From contig JACRAZ010000099.1 in assembly GCA_016213205.1 (NCBI GenBank), positions 1 to 64,000 on the forward strand: a DNA stretch of 64,000 bases, written 5' to 3'. The DNA comes from Burkholderiales bacterium (GTDB taxonomy: Bacteria > Pseudomonadota > Gammaproteobacteria > Burkholderiales > Burkholderiaceae_C). Of this stretch, positions 27,473 through 36,181 are shown in pieces. Positions within the stretch are counted from its first letter, which is position 1. Every line of letters starts with the position of its first letter. The notes under the pieces were generated by a model. It saw only the letters and a program-made list of their open reading frames with translations. It searched no databases and was not told where the DNA came from. A program made the position numbers and the translations under genes.

Positions 27473-28477
27473 CTACTGGCGCCGCTGAATCAGCGATTCG
27501 AACTGCTGTACCGTGGCCATCGGCACGTCGCCCACGACGGTGATCCACCAGTCGCCCTGGCGGCTCATCAGGGTGTGGGCGGCGCCGAGCACAGTGCGCA
27601 TCGGCCGGTGGCGTTGTGCATCGAATCGCTCGATGAACACCGACACATGTGTCAGTCCATCCGAAAAGACAGCTTGCAGCACCTGCTCACCGCTCAGGCC
27701 GTCGGCCACGGGGTCCAACGGGCGCTTGTGGCAACTCACCAGCTGAAACCCCGGCACCGGGCGCCCCAAGGTCCAGCCCTCGACTTCGAGCTGTGTGCGC
27801 ACCGACTGCGGCCGGACGACTCGGTAGCCGTCGAGCTTCTTCATGGGGCCGATCACCGAGTCGGCATTCAACTTCCCACCGATTGCCAGATCGGTGAACG
27901 AGGACGACTCGAGCACCTCGCCACGCGGTCCCACGATGTCGGCACGCAAGAGCAGTCCGCTCTCGCGCTCTGCCCACAGCCGCTGCGCGAAGCGATGCCC
28001 GTCACGTGGCTTGAGCATCAGCACCTGGGCCTCATGGCCTGCAACGCGGTCGATACCGATCGGACGGACCTCGTAGCTGTCCAACGCGCGCTGGGTACCT
28101 GCAGGCAGCGCCGGAAAATCGGCGATGGGGTCGTGGTGCTCCACGACAGCCACTCGCGACTGCGGCCACACCGTCAGCAGCGACCCGTTGTGGCGGAACT
28201 GCTTCCTGACCTGCCCGTCGAGGACCTCGATGCGCTCATAGCGCTCGCGGCCGTTGCAGATGTGCGCAACGCGTGAGCTGGATACCACCCCTCCGGCACT
28301 GAACATCATCGTGCCTTCGTAGGTTTGGCTGGCGGCGGCCTTCTGGATGCGCTCGAGCCAGTTGGAGACATCGTGGCCTGCCGCCTGGCCCCAGGCAACC
28401 GTTGCACAGCCCACCAGGGCCATGCCCATGCTGAAGCGCCCGAACTGCCGGCGCCACTTCGACGAGACTGCGCTCAC
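27473..28477 (-). CDS. mucB: Sigma-E regulatory protein MucB/RseB
   Basis: A 334-residue periplasmic protein with a signal peptide (MGMALVGCATVAWGQA) and the two-domain MucB/RseB fold, which senses lipid or LPS intermediates and shields the anti-sigma factor RseA from proteolysis. Typical stretches are YEGTMMFSAGGVVSSSRVAH, ERIEVLDGQVRKQFRHN and GDWWITVVGDVPMATVQQF. The ATG at 28477 overlaps the rseA stop by 4 nt, indicating coupled synthesis of the two partners. Confidence 0.93.
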   Translation of the reverse strand: MSAVSSKWRRQFGRFSMGMALVGCATVAWGQAAGHDVSNWLERIQKAAASQTYEGTMMFSAGGVVSSSRVAHICNGRERYERIEVLDGQVRKQFRHNGSLLTVWPQSRVAVVEHHDPIADFPALPAGTQRALDSYEVRPIGIDRVAGHEAQVLMLKPRDGHRFAQRLWAERESGLLLRADIVGPRGEVLESSSFTDLAIGGKLNADSVIGPMKKLDGYRVVRPQSVRTQLEVEGWTLGRPVPGFQLVSCHKRPLDPVADGLSGEQVLQAVFSDGLTHVSVFIERFDAQRHRPMRTVLGAAHTLMSRQGDWWITVVGDVPMATVQQFESLIQRRQ

Positions 28478-29049
28478 TTGGCGTCAAGCACGATGGTGTC
28501 GACGCTGCGGACCACAGCACCCGGCATCTGCACCGCCACGCCGTTGGATACCTGCCGGTGCGCCGACAGGTACCGGTCGAGCCTGGCATCACGGATCAGT
28601 TGACCATTGGCGACCACGTGGTCGGGCGCAGCCACCGTCGCGACGGCTGGCGCGCCACGTGCTGCTTCTGGCGTGCCGTCACGCGCCACCAGCACCACAC
28701 CAGCCACCAGCACAAAGCCCGCCGCCGCCGCGGCGGGTGCCATCAGGCGATGACGCAGCCGGTGTTGCCTTGGCTCGACCGTCGGCGTCGGCGCCAGTGG
28801 GGTCGGCTCCAGGGCCAACCGCTCGCGCAGTGCGCCAAGGAACGCTGCGTCCCGCGCCGGATGGCCTGCGAGTTCGTCTGACCGAAGCACGTCGCCAATC
28901 AGGTGGTACGTGTGCCAGCACTCGCGCGCGTGCGCATCCTGGCGCCAGGCTGCGCATGCGGTGTCGGACTCAGGCGGTTCAACTTGTCCGTCCATCAACG
29001 CCGACAGGGTCTGGCGCACCGATTCCGACTGACCTGAGCTGTTCACCAT
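28474..29049 (-). CDS. rseA: Anti-sigma-E factor RseA/MucA
   Basis: A 191-residue single-pass inner-membrane protein. The cytosolic N-terminal domain (about 1-95: LSALMDGQVEPPESDTACAAW, CWHTYHLIGDVLRSDEL) is the sigma-binding fold. It is followed by one TM segment (PAAAAAGFVLVAGVVLVA) and a short periplasmic tail that would bind MucB. Regulated cleavage by DegS/RseP-type proteases would release sigma-E. ATG 29049 was chosen over longer frames because it begins 49 nt after rpoE with GAGAGA upstream and fits the family. Confidence 0.93.
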   Translation of the reverse strand: MVNSSGQSESVRQTLSALMDGQVEPPESDTACAAWRQDAHARECWHTYHLIGDVLRSDELAGHPARDAAFLGALRERLALEPTPLAPTPTVEPRQHRLRHRLMAPAAAAAGFVLVAGVVLVARDGTPEAARGAPAVATVAAPDHVVANGQLIRDARLDRYLSAHRQVSNGVAVQMPGAVVRSVDTIVLDAK

Positions 29050-29098
29050 GATGTCTCTCTGATTCCGACAAGCAATCCAGCCACTGCGGCAGTGCGTT

Positions 29099-29707
29099 TC
29101 ACCACCGCTCTCCCTCGCGCGTGTCCAACAGCGGTCGCAAGCGCTGCGCGATGGCCTCACGCGCCCGGAAGATGCGCGAGCGCACGGTTCCGATCGGGCA
29201 GTTCATCAACTCGGCGATCTCTTCGTAACTCAGCCCTTCGATTTCCCGCAGCGTGATCGCCTGCCGCAGGTCGTCAGACAAGGCCTCGATTGCGGCATTC
29301 ACAGTTTCCGCAATTTCCTTGCTTGCAAGCAGCGCCTCGGGCGTTGCCCCGTCACTTAGTTCGCGCTCGACGCGGGAAGTTTCATCCTCGTCGTCACCAC
29401 TTCCGGACGCAGACTCGAACAGCAGAGGATCGCGCTTGAGTTCGACGAGCGCCTTCTTCGCCGTGTTCACGGCGATGCGGTACAGCCATGTGTAGAAGGC
29501 ACTCTCGCCTCGAAACTGCGGCAAGGCGCGATAGGCCCGGATAAAGCTCTCCTGGGCGATATCCTGCACAAGGTCCACGTCGCGCACCATGCGCGCGATC
29601 AGCCTTTCGATGCGGCGCTGGTATTTGATGACCAGCATCTCGAAGGCACGGGTGTCGCCACGCTTGGCCCGCTCCACAAGCAGCACGTCGGTCTGGTCGA
29701 CGATCAT
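29099..29707 (-). CDS. rpoE: Extracytoplasmic-function sigma factor RpoE/AlgU
   Basis: A 202-residue ECF sigma factor with region 2 (DVDLVQDIAQESFIRAYRAL, then FRGESAFYTWLYRIAVNTAK) and region 4 (LREIEGLSYEEIAELMNCPIG, cited in parts as LREIEGLSYEEI and AELMNCPIGTVRSRI). The N-terminus DQTDVLLVERAKRGDTRAFE is typical of RpoE. It drives envelope-stress genes and probably its own operon. The ATG at 29707 overlaps the stop of the upstream membrane-protein gene by 4 nt; a longer frame is an artefact of that overlap. GAGGGG lies before the start. Confidence 0.97.
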   Translation of the reverse strand: MIVDQTDVLLVERAKRGDTRAFEMLVIKYQRRIERLIARMVRDVDLVQDIAQESFIRAYRALPQFRGESAFYTWLYRIAVNTAKKALVELKRDPLLFESASGSGDDEDETSRVERELSDGATPEALLASKEIAETVNAAIEALSDDLRQAITLREIEGLSYEEIAELMNCPIGTVRSRIFRAREAIAQRLRPLLDTREGERW

Positions 29708-30162
29708 GCGCCGCCCCTCGCACGGGCCTGCACTGCGGATTGGTGGTAAAGCGCGAGCCGCAGCCCGTGCCAGGACGCGCGACCGGCCTGCGAGGCCGTG
29801 ATGCCACACCAGTGGCCCCGCTTGCTCTGCGCGCCATGCACACGCAACAGCATCCAGCCACCGAGGTCCCAGTGCAATCGCACTTGGCAGGGCGCGAAGG
29901 GCTGATGCGAGACAGCCTGGCACGACCAGGTGCTGCCATCCCAGCGCAGGTGGCCACCCAGCGGCCTGAGCACGGCCCAGCCGATCAAGGCCCCGACGGC
30001 CGGTGCCGCCGCCCAGAGCGCCAGGTGCCCTGCCAGGAGCCCCCGCTGTGCGAGCCAGGCGGCCAGCACCCCGGCCGTCAGGCCATACAACGCGGCAACC
30101 AACGCACGCTCTCGGCGGCCTGCAGGCAATGTCACCTCAACCGGCGGCGGGGCTGTGCGCAT
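29704..30162 (-). CDS. Uncharacterised membrane protein translationally coupled to rpoE
   Basis: A 152-residue protein with a basic N-terminus, two closely spaced TM segments (about 22-42 and 45-66) and a C-terminal domain of about 85 residues rich in Trp, His and Arg (GGHLRWDGSTWSCQAV, LGGWMLLRVHG, GHWCGITASQAG). The layout of two TM helices plus a small cytosolic domain recalls YgfX/CptA-type proteins, but I cannot confirm homology. Its stop overlaps the rpoE start (ATGA), so its translation could set the rpoE level. It follows fabF by 19 nt. Confidence 0.75.
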   Translation of the reverse strand: MRTAPPPVEVTLPAGRRERALVAALYGLTAGVLAAWLAQRGLLAGHLALWAAAPAVGALIGWAVLRPLGGHLRWDGSTWSCQAVSHQPFAPCQVRLHWDLGGWMLLRVHGAQSKRGHWCGITASQAGRASWHGLRLALYHQSAVQARARGGA

Positions 30163-30181
30163 GCCGCGTCGCGGCCCGGCC

Positions 30182-31426
30182 TCAGACCCGCCGCAGAACC
30201 AGCGTGCCGTTGGTGCCGCCGAAGCCGAAATTGTTCTTCACCGCGAGGTCGATGCGCATCTCCCGCGCTGTGTTCGCGCAGTAATCCAGGTCGCACTCGG
30301 GATCCTGGTTGAAGATGTTGATCGTCGGCGGCGACACCTGGTGGTGCAGGGCCAGTGCCGTGAACACCGACTCGATGCCGCCGGCACCACCCAGCAGGTG
30401 ACCGGTCATCGACTTGGTGGAGTTCACCACGAGCTTCTTCGCGTGCTCGCCGAAGGCGAGCTTGATCGCGTTGGTCTCGTTCAGGTCACCCAGCGGGGTG
30501 GACGTGCCATGGGCATTGAGGTACTGGACATCCGCCGCATTGACCTGCGCGTTGCGCAATGCTGCCAGCATGGCGCGCTTGGGGCCGTCGACGTTCGGTG
30601 CCGTCATGTGGTACGCGTCGGCACCCATGCCGAAACCGGCCAGTTCGGCGTAGATCTTGGCGCCTCGGCGCTTGGCGTGCTCATACTCCTCGAGCACCAT
30701 CACACCGGCACCTTCGCCGAGCACGAAACCGTCGCGGTCCTTGTCCCAGGGGCGCGAGGCCGCCTTGGGATCATCGTTGCGCGTGGAAAGCGCGCGTGCC
30801 GCCGCGAAGCCCCCGATGCCCAGCGGCGACACCGTGGATTCGGCGCCACCGGCGATCATCACGTCGGCATCGCCATACTCGATCAGGCGGCCGGCTTCGC
30901 CAATGCAGTGCAGGCCCGTCGTGCAGGCCGTGACGATGGCCAGGTTGGGGCCTGTGAACCCGTACTTGATCGAGATGTGGCCCGAGATCATGTTGATGAT
31001 CGAGGCCGGCACGAAGAACGGCGAGATGCGGCGCGGGCCGCGCTCGGCGTATTCCTGGTGTGTCTGCTCGATCATCGGCAGCCCGCCAATGCCGGACCCC
31101 ACGATGCAACCAATGCGTTCGGCTGTCTGCTCGTTCAGCGCGTCACCGGTGGGCAGGCCCGCATCGGCAACTGCCTGGATCGCCGCCGCCATGCCGTAGT
31201 GGATGAAGGTATCCATGTGGCGGGCTTCCTTGCCGGGGATGTAATCCTCGATCTGGAAGCCCTTCACTTCACCGGCAAAACGGCAGGCGAACGCCGAGGC
31301 ATCGAACCGCGTGACGGTATCGATGCCTGAGCGGCCGGCCACCAGGTTGGCCCAGCCTTCGGCCACGGTATTTCCCACCGGGCTGATCAGCCCGAGCCCG
31401 GTGATGACGACGCGTCGACGGGTCAT
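30182..31426 (-). CDS. fabF: 3-oxoacyl-[ACP] synthase II (FabF)
   Basis: A 414-residue condensing enzyme that elongates acyl-ACP in type II fatty-acid synthesis and is responsible for the temperature-controlled palmitoleate to cis-vaccenate step in E. coli. The catalytic Cys is in VTACTTGLHCIGEA (near 165), and the two His in NAHGTSTPLGD and STKSMTGHLLGGAG. RRVVITGLGLISPVGN is the usual start. It lies 25 nt after acpP, its substrate carrier, and 19 nt before the gene coupled to rpoE, which ties lipid synthesis to the envelope-stress operon by position. Confidence 0.97.
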   Translation of the reverse strand: MTRRRVVITGLGLISPVGNTVAEGWANLVAGRSGIDTVTRFDASAFACRFAGEVKGFQIEDYIPGKEARHMDTFIHYGMAAAIQAVADAGLPTGDALNEQTAERIGCIVGSGIGGLPMIEQTHQEYAERGPRRISPFFVPASIINMISGHISIKYGFTGPNLAIVTACTTGLHCIGEAGRLIEYGDADVMIAGGAESTVSPLGIGGFAAARALSTRNDDPKAASRPWDKDRDGFVLGEGAGVMVLEEYEHAKRRGAKIYAELAGFGMGADAYHMTAPNVDGPKRAMLAALRNAQVNAADVQYLNAHGTSTPLGDLNETNAIKLAFGEHAKKLVVNSTKSMTGHLLGGAGGIESVFTALALHHQVSPPTINIFNQDPECDLDYCANTAREMRIDLAVKNNFGFGGTNGTLVLRRV

Positions 31427-31451
31427 GCGCAGCAGCCTTCCGTTCCGGGCG

Positions 31452-31691
31452 TCAGGCCTTCTGGTGCTTGACGGCGTAGTCGATCGCCAGTTGCACCGTG
31501 GTGATCTTCTCGGCTTCTTCGTCCGGGATCTCGATGCCGAACTCGTCTTCCAGAGCCATCACCAGTTCCACCGTGTCGAGGGAGTCGGCCCCGAGGTCGG
31601 CCACGAAGGCCTTCTCGTTGCTGACATCAGACTCGGGCACGCCGAGCTGCTCGGCGATGATCTTCTTGACACGGGATTCGATATCGCTCAT
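31452..31691 (-). CDS. acpP: Acyl carrier protein AcpP
   Basis: A 79-residue acidic four-helix protein carrying the growing acyl chain on a phosphopantetheine arm attached to the Ser of [11 protein letters not shown] (about residue 37). Length and sequence are canonical. A very strong Shine-Dalgarno (TGGAGGAG, 3 nt before ATG) suits the high expression known for ACP. It is insulated from fabG by an intrinsic terminator whose loop contains the likely acpP -10 element. Confidence 0.98.
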   Translation of the reverse strand: MSDIESRVKKIIAEQLGVPESDVSNEKAFVADLGADSLDTVELVMALEDEFGIEIPDEEAEKITTVQLAIDYAVKHQKA

Positions 31692-31712
31692 GACTCCTCC
31701 AGGAGTGAATGC

Positions 31713-31744
31713 AAAAAACCAGCCCGGGATTCTACCGGCGCTGG
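31713..31744 (-). terminator. Intrinsic terminator between fabG and acpP
   Basis: On the minus strand CCAGC(G)CCGG-TAGAATC-CCGG-GCTGG is followed directly by TTTTTT. The stem is 9 bp with one bulge. It would stop plsX-fabHDG transcription before acpP. Confidence 0.75.
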
Positions 31745-31757
31745 CGTGCCTGCTCTA
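31729..31757 (-). promoter_or_regulatory. acpP promoter, -10 inside the terminator loop
   Basis: TAGAAT (31729-31734) differs from TATAAT at one base and is 17 nt from a weak -35 (TAGAGC, 31752-31757). A transcript starting near 31722 would lack the 5' arm of the hairpin and therefore escape termination. Confidence 0.5.
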
Positions 31758-31813
31758 CAGCCGGCCTGCAGCGCCTCGCCGTCCGGGCACGGACCGGCGG
31801 ACTTTCGAGGCTG

Positions 31814-32551
31814 TCAGTTCATGAACATGCCGCCGTTGACGTGCAGTTCGGCGCCGGTGATGTAGCCGGCCAGTGGGGAGGCAAGGAAGGCCACCGCATG
31901 GGCAATTTCCTCGGGTGTGCCGAGGCGGCCAAGCGGAATCTGCTGCAGCAATGCGGTCTGCTGGGCTTCGGGCAGCGCCGCCGTCATGTCGGTGGCGATG
32001 AAGCCTGGCGCAATGCAGTTGACCGTGATGTTGCGGCTGCCCAGTTCGCGTGCCAGCGCACGGGTCATGCCGGCCACACCGGCCTTGGCCGCCGCGTAGT
32101 TGGCCTGGCCCGCGTTGCCGCTGGCGCCAACCACCGAGGTGATGTTGACGATGCGGCCGTATCGCTGCTTCATCATCGTGCGCAGGACGGCGCGGCTGCA
32201 GCGGAACACGGCCTTCAGATTGGTGTCGAGCACGGCGTCCCAGTCCTCGTCCTTCATGCGCATGGCCAGGGTGTCCCGGGTGATGCCGGCATTGTTGACC
32301 AGCACATGCAGGCCACCGTGTGCCTTGACGATGCCCTCGACCGCCGCCTCGACGGCGGCCGCATCGTTGACATCCAGGCGCAGGCCCTGGCCGTTCTGGC
32401 CCGCCAACGCATCGCCGATCGCAGCGGCACCGGCATCCGAGGTCGCGGTACCGACGACGACAAAGCCCTGCGACGCCAGCGCGGCCGCGATGGCCCGGCC
32501 GATGCCACGCGAAGCACCGGTGACCAACGCCACCTGTTTCTGTTCGCTCAT
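31814..32551 (-). CDS. fabG: 3-oxoacyl-[ACP] reductase FabG
   Basis: A 245-residue short-chain dehydrogenase that reduces 3-oxoacyl-ACP with NADPH. The cofactor motif is TGASRGIGRAIA (near residues 12-23), NNAG is near 88 and the catalytic Ser-Tyr-Lys set is in NITSVVGASGNAGQANYAAAKAG (cited as NITSVVG and NYAAAKAG). The ATG at 32551 overlaps the fabD stop by 4 nt; the longer open frame lies inside fabD. It is the last gene before the terminator at 31713-31744. Confidence 0.97.
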   Translation of the reverse strand: MSEQKQVALVTGASRGIGRAIAAALASQGFVVVGTATSDAGAAAIGDALAGQNGQGLRLDVNDAAAVEAAVEGIVKAHGGLHVLVNNAGITRDTLAMRMKDEDWDAVLDTNLKAVFRCSRAVLRTMMKQRYGRIVNITSVVGASGNAGQANYAAAKAGVAGMTRALARELGSRNITVNCIAPGFIATDMTAALPEAQQTALLQQIPLGRLGTPEEIAHAVAFLASPLAGYITGAELHVNGGMFMN

Positions 32552-33486
32552 GCCAGCAGCCCCTTGACCTCGTTCAGGCTCGCCGGATCGAACAAGGCAC
32601 CCGAGACCGCATCGGCCTCGATGCGCTTGACCATGCCGGTCAGCACCTTGCCCGGGCCACACTCGACAAAGTGCGTGATGCCGCGGGCGCGCAGCGCCTG
32701 GATCACCTCCACCCAGCGGACGGCACCGAAGGCCTGCCGGTACAGCGCATCGCGAATGGCGGCGGCGTCGGTCGGCGCCCCGACGTCGATGTTGTTGACG
32801 ACCGGGATCGTGGGCTCCGCCAGCGTCACGCCGGCGAGCCGCTCGCGCAGGCGCTCGGCCGCCGGCTGCATCAGGCTGCAGTGAAAGGGGGCCGAAACCG
32901 CCAGCGGCAGCGCACGCTTGGCACCCATGCCCTTGAGCACCTCACAGGCCTTGTCGACGCCGGCCTTGCTGCCTGCGATCACGGTCTGCTTGGGGTCGTT
33001 GAAGTTGGCTGCCGACACGACCTCGCCAGTCTCGGAGGCCGCACGGGCACAGCCCTCGGCCACCGCGGCGGCATCCAGGCCCAGGATGGCCGCCATCGCG
33101 CCCACACCCACCGGCACCGCCTCCTGCATCGCCTGGGCGCGGAAGCGAACCAACGGCAAGGCATCGGACAGGCTCAGCACCCCCGCCGCCACCAGGGCAC
33201 TGTATTCGCCCAGCGAATGCCCGGCCACGGCCGCCGGCGCCGCGCCGCCTTCGGCGCGCCAGGCGCGGTAGCAGGCGATCGCGGCCGTCAGCATCACCGG
33301 CTGGGTGTTGGTGGTGAGATCGAGCTGCTCCTTGGGGCCCTTCGCGATCAGGGCCGCGATGTCATCGCCCAGCGCGGCCGAGGCCTCCTCGAGCGTGCTG
33401 CGAACGGCCGGGTGATCACCCCAGGCGTCGAGCATGCCGACGGATTGCGAGCCTTGGCCCGGGAACAGGAAAGCGAACGTTGTCAT
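32548..33486 (-). CDS. fabD: Malonyl-CoA:ACP transacylase FabD
   Basis: A 312-residue enzyme that loads malonyl groups onto ACP. The catalytic Ser is in GHSLGEYSALVAAG (about residue 93), with Arg in LVRFRAQAMQEAVP and the active-site His in VSAPFHCSLM. The start FAFLFPGQGSQSVGML is diagnostic. It lies between fabH (27 nt upstream) and fabG (4-nt overlap). Confidence 0.97.
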   Translation of the reverse strand: MTTFAFLFPGQGSQSVGMLDAWGDHPAVRSTLEEASAALGDDIAALIAKGPKEQLDLTTNTQPVMLTAAIACYRAWRAEGGAAPAAVAGHSLGEYSALVAAGVLSLSDALPLVRFRAQAMQEAVPVGVGAMAAILGLDAAAVAEGCARAASETGEVVSAANFNDPKQTVIAGSKAGVDKACEVLKGMGAKRALPLAVSAPFHCSLMQPAAERLRERLAGVTLAEPTIPVVNNIDVGAPTDAAAIRDALYRQAFGAVRWVEVIQALRARGITHFVECGPGKVLTGMVKRIEADAVSGALFDPASLNEVKGLLA

Positions 33487-33513
33487 GGCAGAAGAATGGA
33501 TGGGCTGAGAGGC

Positions 33514-34512
33514 TCAGAAGTCGAGCAGCACCGCGCCCCAGGTGAAACCACCGCCAACGCCCTCAAGCATCAGCGTGTCGCCTGCACGGATGCGGCCCGA
33601 GCGCACAGCCGTGTCCAGCGCCAGCGGGATGGACGCGGCCGATGTGTTGCCGTGTTCGTCGACCGTGACCACCAGCTTCTCCAACGGCAGCTTCAGCTTG
33701 CGCGCCGTGCCTTGCATGATGCGGATGTTGGCCTGATGAGGGATCAGCCAGTCGATGTCGGCGTCATGGCGACCCGCCTTGGCCAGCACTGTGCGGGCGG
33801 CGGACTCCAGCACCCCCACGGCGAGCTTGAACACAGCCTGGCCGTCCATCTTGAGCAGCGGATCGCCGATCACCTTGCCGCCCGACACCGTGCCGGGCAC
33901 GCACAGGATGTCGACGTGCCGGCCATCGGCATGCAGATCGGTGGCCAGGATGCCAGGCACCTCACTCGCCTCCAGCACCACGGCGCCCGCACCGTCACCG
34001 AACAACACGCAGGTCCCGCGGTCGTTGAAGTCGAGGATGCGGCTGAACACTTCCGCACCGATCACCAGCGCCCGGGTGGCGGCGCCAGAGCGGATCATCG
34101 AATCAGCCACCGTGAGGCCGTAGACGAAGCCCGAGCACACGGCTTGCAGGTCGAAGGCCGCACTGCCCTGCACGCCCAGCTTCTGCTGCACGATGCAGGC
34201 CGTGGACGGGAACACCATGTCGGGCGTCGAGGTGGCGACGATGATCAGGTCGATCTCGTCGGCACGGCGACCTGCGGCCTCGAGTGCGTGGCGCGCCGCC
34301 TGCGCTGCCAGGTCGCTGGCGCACACATCGGGCGCCGCGAAGTGGCGCGCATGGATGCCGGTGCGCGCCACGATCCACTCGTCCGAGGTCTCGATGCCGC
34401 GGCCGGCCAGTTCGGCTGCCAGTTCGGCATTGGTGACGCGGCGCGGCGGCAGCATGCTGCCAGTGCCGGTGATGCGCGAATGGCGCGGCGATGGGGAGGT
34501 GTGTGATGTCAT
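33514..34512 (-). CDS. fabH: 3-oxoacyl-[ACP] synthase III (FabH)
   Basis: A 332-residue initiating condensing enzyme joining acetyl-CoA and malonyl-ACP. The catalytic Cys is in [13 protein letters not shown], the His in [10 protein letters not shown] and the Asn in [15 protein letters not shown]. An N-terminal extension of about 12 residues ([12 protein letters not shown]) precedes the usual [10 protein letters not shown] start. ATG 34512 overlaps the plsX stop by 4 nt, which supports this start. Its product feeds both fatty-acid elongation and, through PlsX, phospholipid synthesis. Confidence 0.96.
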   Translation of the reverse strand: MTSHTSPSPRHSRITGTGSMLPPRRVTNAELAAELAGRGIETSDEWIVARTGIHARHFAAPDVCASDLAAQAARHALEAAGRRADEIDLIIVATSTPDMVFPSTACIVQQKLGVQGSAAFDLQAVCSGFVYGLTVADSMIRSGAATRALVIGAEVFSRILDFNDRGTCVLFGDGAGAVVLEASEVPGILATDLHADGRHVDILCVPGTVSGGKVIGDPLLKMDGQAVFKLAVGVLESAARTVLAKAGRHDADIDWLIPHQANIRIMQGTARKLKLPLEKLVVTVDEHGNTSAASIPLALDTAVRSGRIRAGDTLMLEGVGGGFTWGAVLLDF

Positions 34513-35603
34513 GCAGCGTGGGCCGCGGCAGGCTCATCCGGCGCGGCGGGCAGCACGGCCAGCGTGTCGCGGATGCGATCGTGCACGCGGTCGAGCAGGC
34601 GATTGCGGGCGGCATCATACGCCCGCTCCATCGCGCGGCCGAAAGCGAACGCATCCGATGAACCGTGGGCCTTGAACACCAGGCCCCGCAATCCCAGCAG
34701 CGCACCACCGCTGTAGCGACGATGGTCGACCCGGGCCTTGAAGCGGTTGAGCACCGGCATGGCCACCAGCGCGGCCAGCTTCGAGAACGGCGAGCGGGTG
34801 AATTCCTGCTTGATCATCTGGGTCAAGAGCCCGGCAAGGCCTTCGGATGTCTTCAATGCCACGTTGCCCACGAAGCCATCGCAGACCACGAGGTCGGTGG
34901 TGCCCTTGAAGATGTCGTTGCCCTCGACGTTGCCATGGAAATTGATCTGCCCGGCCGCAGCGGCGGCACGCAACAGCTCACCGGCGCGCTTGATGGTCTC
35001 GCTGCCCTTGATGACTTCCTCGCCGATGTTCAGCAGGCCGACGCTGGGTTCGTCCTTGCCGTCGAGCGCGCTGACGAGCGCGCTGCCCATCACCGCGAAC
35101 TGCAACAGGTGTTCGGCCGTGCAGTCGACGTTGGCGCCGAGGTCGAGCACCTTGGTGAAGCCGCCGCGTGCGTTGGGCAGCAGCGCGGCAATGGCCGGCC
35201 GGTCGATGCCGGCAAAGGTCTTCAGCACGTAACGCGCCAGCGCCATCAAGGCGCCGGTGTTGCCGGCCGAGACGCAAACGTCGGCCGCTGCCATGCCGCC
35301 TTCGTCAGCCTTGAGCTGCGAGATGGCGACGCGCATGGACGAGTCGCGCTTTCGGCGCAGCGCGACCTCGACGGCATCGTCCATCGTGACGACCTCGCTG
35401 GCCGTGACCAAGGTGCAGCGCGGCCAGCCGGCCGCGGGCTGCAGTGCTTCGGCCGTGCCGACCAGCAGCAGTTCGGCCTGCGGGTGGGCCTCGAGGAACG
35501 CGCGGCAGGCCGGCAGGGTGACTTCCGGCCCGTGGTCACCGCCCATGCAATCGATGGCCAGGCGGACGCGCTCCAGGGGTTTCAATGACGACGTCGGGGA
35601 CAC
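34509..35603 (-). CDS. plsX: Phosphate acyltransferase PlsX
   Basis: A 364-residue peripheral membrane enzyme that makes acyl-phosphate from acyl-ACP, the first step of phospholipid synthesis by the PlsX/PlsY route. [21 protein letters not shown] opens the protein (cited as [13 protein letters not shown]); [16 protein letters not shown] and [16 protein letters not shown] are family blocks. The predicted start is a GTG at 35603 with no clear Shine-Dalgarno, and nearby alternatives are possible. The C-terminal 15 residues are Ala/Pro-rich. Confidence 0.95.
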   Translation of the reverse strand: MSPTSSLKPLERVRLAIDCMGGDHGPEVTLPACRAFLEAHPQAELLLVGTAEALQPAAGWPRCTLVTASEVVTMDDAVEVALRRKRDSSMRVAISQLKADEGGMAAADVCVSAGNTGALMALARYVLKTFAGIDRPAIAALLPNARGGFTKVLDLGANVDCTAEHLLQFAVMGSALVSALDGKDEPSVGLLNIGEEVIKGSETIKRAGELLRAAAAAGQINFHGNVEGNDIFKGTTDLVVCDGFVGNVALKTSEGLAGLLTQMIKQEFTRSPFSKLAALVAMPVLNRFKARVDHRRYSGGALLGLRGLVFKAHGSSDAFAFGRAMERAYDAARNRLLDRVHDRIRDTLAVLPAAPDEPAAAHAA

Positions 35604-35731
35604 TTGGAATCAGTAGGCGCGGCTCAGAGACCGCCTGTCGCGGCAGAGCTCAATGACGAAGCGCGACGGTAGGCGATGCGGCCCCTGCGCACAAGCGGGC
35701 CAGCCCTGCCCGCACCTGGGCCGACAACGAC

Positions 35732-35766
35732 AATGCCCGGCCCCGCTGCGTGCGGGACCGGGCATT
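35732..35766 (-). terminator. Strong hairpin between rpmF and plsX
   Basis: AATGCCCGG(T)CCCGC-ACGCA-GCGGG(G)CCGGGCATT forms a 14-bp stem with one mismatch on the minus strand. No T-tract follows (TCGTTGTC), so it may attenuate rather than fully stop rpmF transcription before plsX. The rest of the 224-bp gap shows no gene. Confidence 0.5.
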
Positions 35767-35827
35767 GGATGACGCCAGAGGCATCGGGCGGGCGCCAAGG
35801 GCACCGCGCGACCAGCAGGCGCCTGGA

Positions 35828-36010
35828 TCAGGCGTCCTGTTTGCTCTTGAGCACCTTGCGGCCGCGGTAGAAGCCGGTCGGGCTGATGTGGTGACGCAGG
35901 TGCACCTCGCCGGTCGTCGGCTCGATGGCCGTGCCCGGGGTGACCAGCGCATTGTGCGAGCGGTGCATGCCGCGCTTGGACGGCGACTTCTTGTTCTGTT
36001 GAACGGCCAT
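35828..36010 (-). CDS. rpmF: 50S ribosomal protein L32
   Basis: A 60-residue basic ribosomal protein: [42 protein letters not shown]. No zinc cysteines are present, as expected for the beta/gammaproteobacterial L32. CAGGAG lies 6 nt before ATG 36010. The position between yceD and plsX is the standard yceD-rpmF-plsX-fab arrangement, linking ribosome and membrane synthesis. Confidence 0.97.
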   Translation of the reverse strand: MAVQQNKKSPSKRGMHRSHNALVTPGTAIEPTTGEVHLRHHISPTGFYRGRKVLKSKQDA

Positions 36011-36181
36011 GAAAATCTCCTGATCGGGCCACGCATCGAAGCCGTGGGCGAACGCGGGGGCCACTGGCCCCGATGTCGCACCCAGGGAACGCACTTCGAC
36101 TGCCGGGAAGGCGGCACTGGCGAGCCGGCGGCCGCAGCACCCATGATGAAAAGCCCGCGACTATAACACGGCCTGTCGGCC

